From Solimonas aquatica (GTDB lineage Bacteria > Pseudomonadota > Gammaproteobacteria > Nevskiales > Nevskiaceae), in assembly GCF_900111015.1 (NCBI RefSeq), contig NZ_FOFS01000014.1, positions 78,535-142,534 of the forward strand: a stretch of 64,000 nucleotides of DNA, in the 5' to 3' direction. Positions 63,676-64,000 of this stretch are shown here, piece by piece. The notes below the pieces were generated by a model. That model ran no database searches and was not told the DNA's origin. It saw only the letters and a list, made by a program, of their open reading frames with translations. Made by a program: the position numbers and the translations under genes. The stretch's first letter is position 1. Each line of letters starts with the position of its first letter.

Positions 63676-64000
63676 TGGACACCCTGAACTAACCATTCAG
63701 GAGTCCTCAGATGCCCAAGCCTGGTCCAAGAACGACGTATCGATATAGCGATGAATTCAAAGCCACGGCAGTTCGCCTGAGCCAGCTGCCGGGTGTAGCG
63801 ATACAGGATGTGGCCGAGTCGCTTTGCATCCATCCGTACATGCTGTCACTTTGGCGCAAACGAGCGCGAGAGGGATTGATCATGACCAAGGGCGTGTCGG
63901 TGGACAAAGGCGTTGCGGCCGAGCTCAAAGAGCTGCGCCGTGTGAAGAAGGCGTATGAGCAGCTCAAGATCGAGCACGACCTTTTAAAAAAAGCGATCGC
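63674..64000 (+). mobile_element. IS3-family insertion sequence, left end (partial)
   Basis: The element starts near TAGTGGACACCCTGAAC and contains the orfA reading frame at 63711. It runs past the end of the window, so the right end and the target duplication cannot be seen. It has inserted in the attC of the first cassette. Confidence 0.75.
63711..64000 (+). CDS. IS3-family transposase OrfA (partial)
   Basis: At least 96 residues of an OrfA with the N-terminal helix-turn-helix (YSDEFKATAVRLSQLPG ... VAESLCIHPYMLSLWRKRAR) and the leucine-zipper stretch VAAELKELRRVKKAYEQLK then IEHDLLKKAI, typical of IS3 elements. AGGAG lies 7 nt before the ATG. The run of seven A at 63986-63992 is where IS3 elements make a programmed -1 frameshift into OrfB, which would lie beyond the window. 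Confidence 0.88.
   Translation, partial: MPKPGPRTTYRYSDEFKATAVRLSQLPGVAIQDVAESLCIHPYMLSLWRKRAREGLIMTKGVSVDKGVAAELKELRRVKKAYEQLKIEHDLLKKAI

Overview
The window is a GC-rich gammaproteobacterial chromosome segment, probably from the Xanthomonadales/Nevskiales group. This rests on gene content and style: an AlkB alkane hydroxylase with rubredoxins, a split B12-dependent ribonucleotide reductase (NrdJa/NrdJb), cobalamin-dependent MetH, a TonB-dependent metal receptor, an argS-SPOR pair, families of small palindromic intergenic repeats, a chromosomal integron integrase, and C-rich-loop small RNAs that resemble sX13 of Xanthomonas. The exact genus cannot be fixed by eye. Coding density is high and most genes are ordinary housekeeping or transport genes. 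The accessory part is the last 2 kb.

Layout. 0.3-4.8 kb: SBF-type transporter, a 0.6-kb palindromic repeat cluster, acuI, pdxH and a glycosyltransferase. 4.9-11.2 kb: TerC, then on the minus strand a complete nickel/cobalt uptake operon (TonB receptor, NikK-like, NikL-like, CbiM, CbiQ, CbiO) behind a dyad that looks like a NikR operator. 11.3-19 kb: uvrD, a 50-aa membrane peptide, mtfA, a small membrane protein, argS with a SPOR protein, a manganese (yybP-ykoY) riboswitch driving a GDT1-family exporter, and a beta-barrel protein. 19-27 kb: priA, enoyl-CoA hydratase, yhhQ, a lipoprotein hydrolase overlapping a DUF4105/Lnb-type protein, DUF3015 and GFA-family proteins. 27.2-31 kb: a TIR-membrane-TPR protein followed by an unrecognised 114-aa protein, and a Kch-type K+ channel. 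31-37 kb: three-gene transhydrogenase (pntAA-pntAB-pntB), divergent from nrdJa-nrdJb. 37-41 kb: DUF885 lipoprotein, ppnP, two rubredoxins and alkB. 41.1-47.4 kb: an sRNA candidate, metH and an S9 peptidase. 47.4-57.3 kb: SlyD-like FKBP, a tripartite RND operon with two pump subunits, small proteins and a TPR protein. 57.4-62 kb: a second C-rich-loop RNA, mgtA, a LolA-like protein and an SDR lacking its catalytic tyrosine. 62.2-64 kb: integron integrase, attI, one cassette, an attC cut by an IS3-family element that runs off the window.

Themes. Metal homeostasis recurs: nickel import, manganese export under a riboswitch, MgtA, and TerC. Two unlinked loci encode a structured RNA of about 80-110 nt with stem-loops presenting UUCCCC-type loops and ending in an intrinsic terminator. 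These, the TIR-TPR gene pair and the integron platform are the items most worth follow-up. No CRISPR array, rRNA or tRNA gene was recognised.
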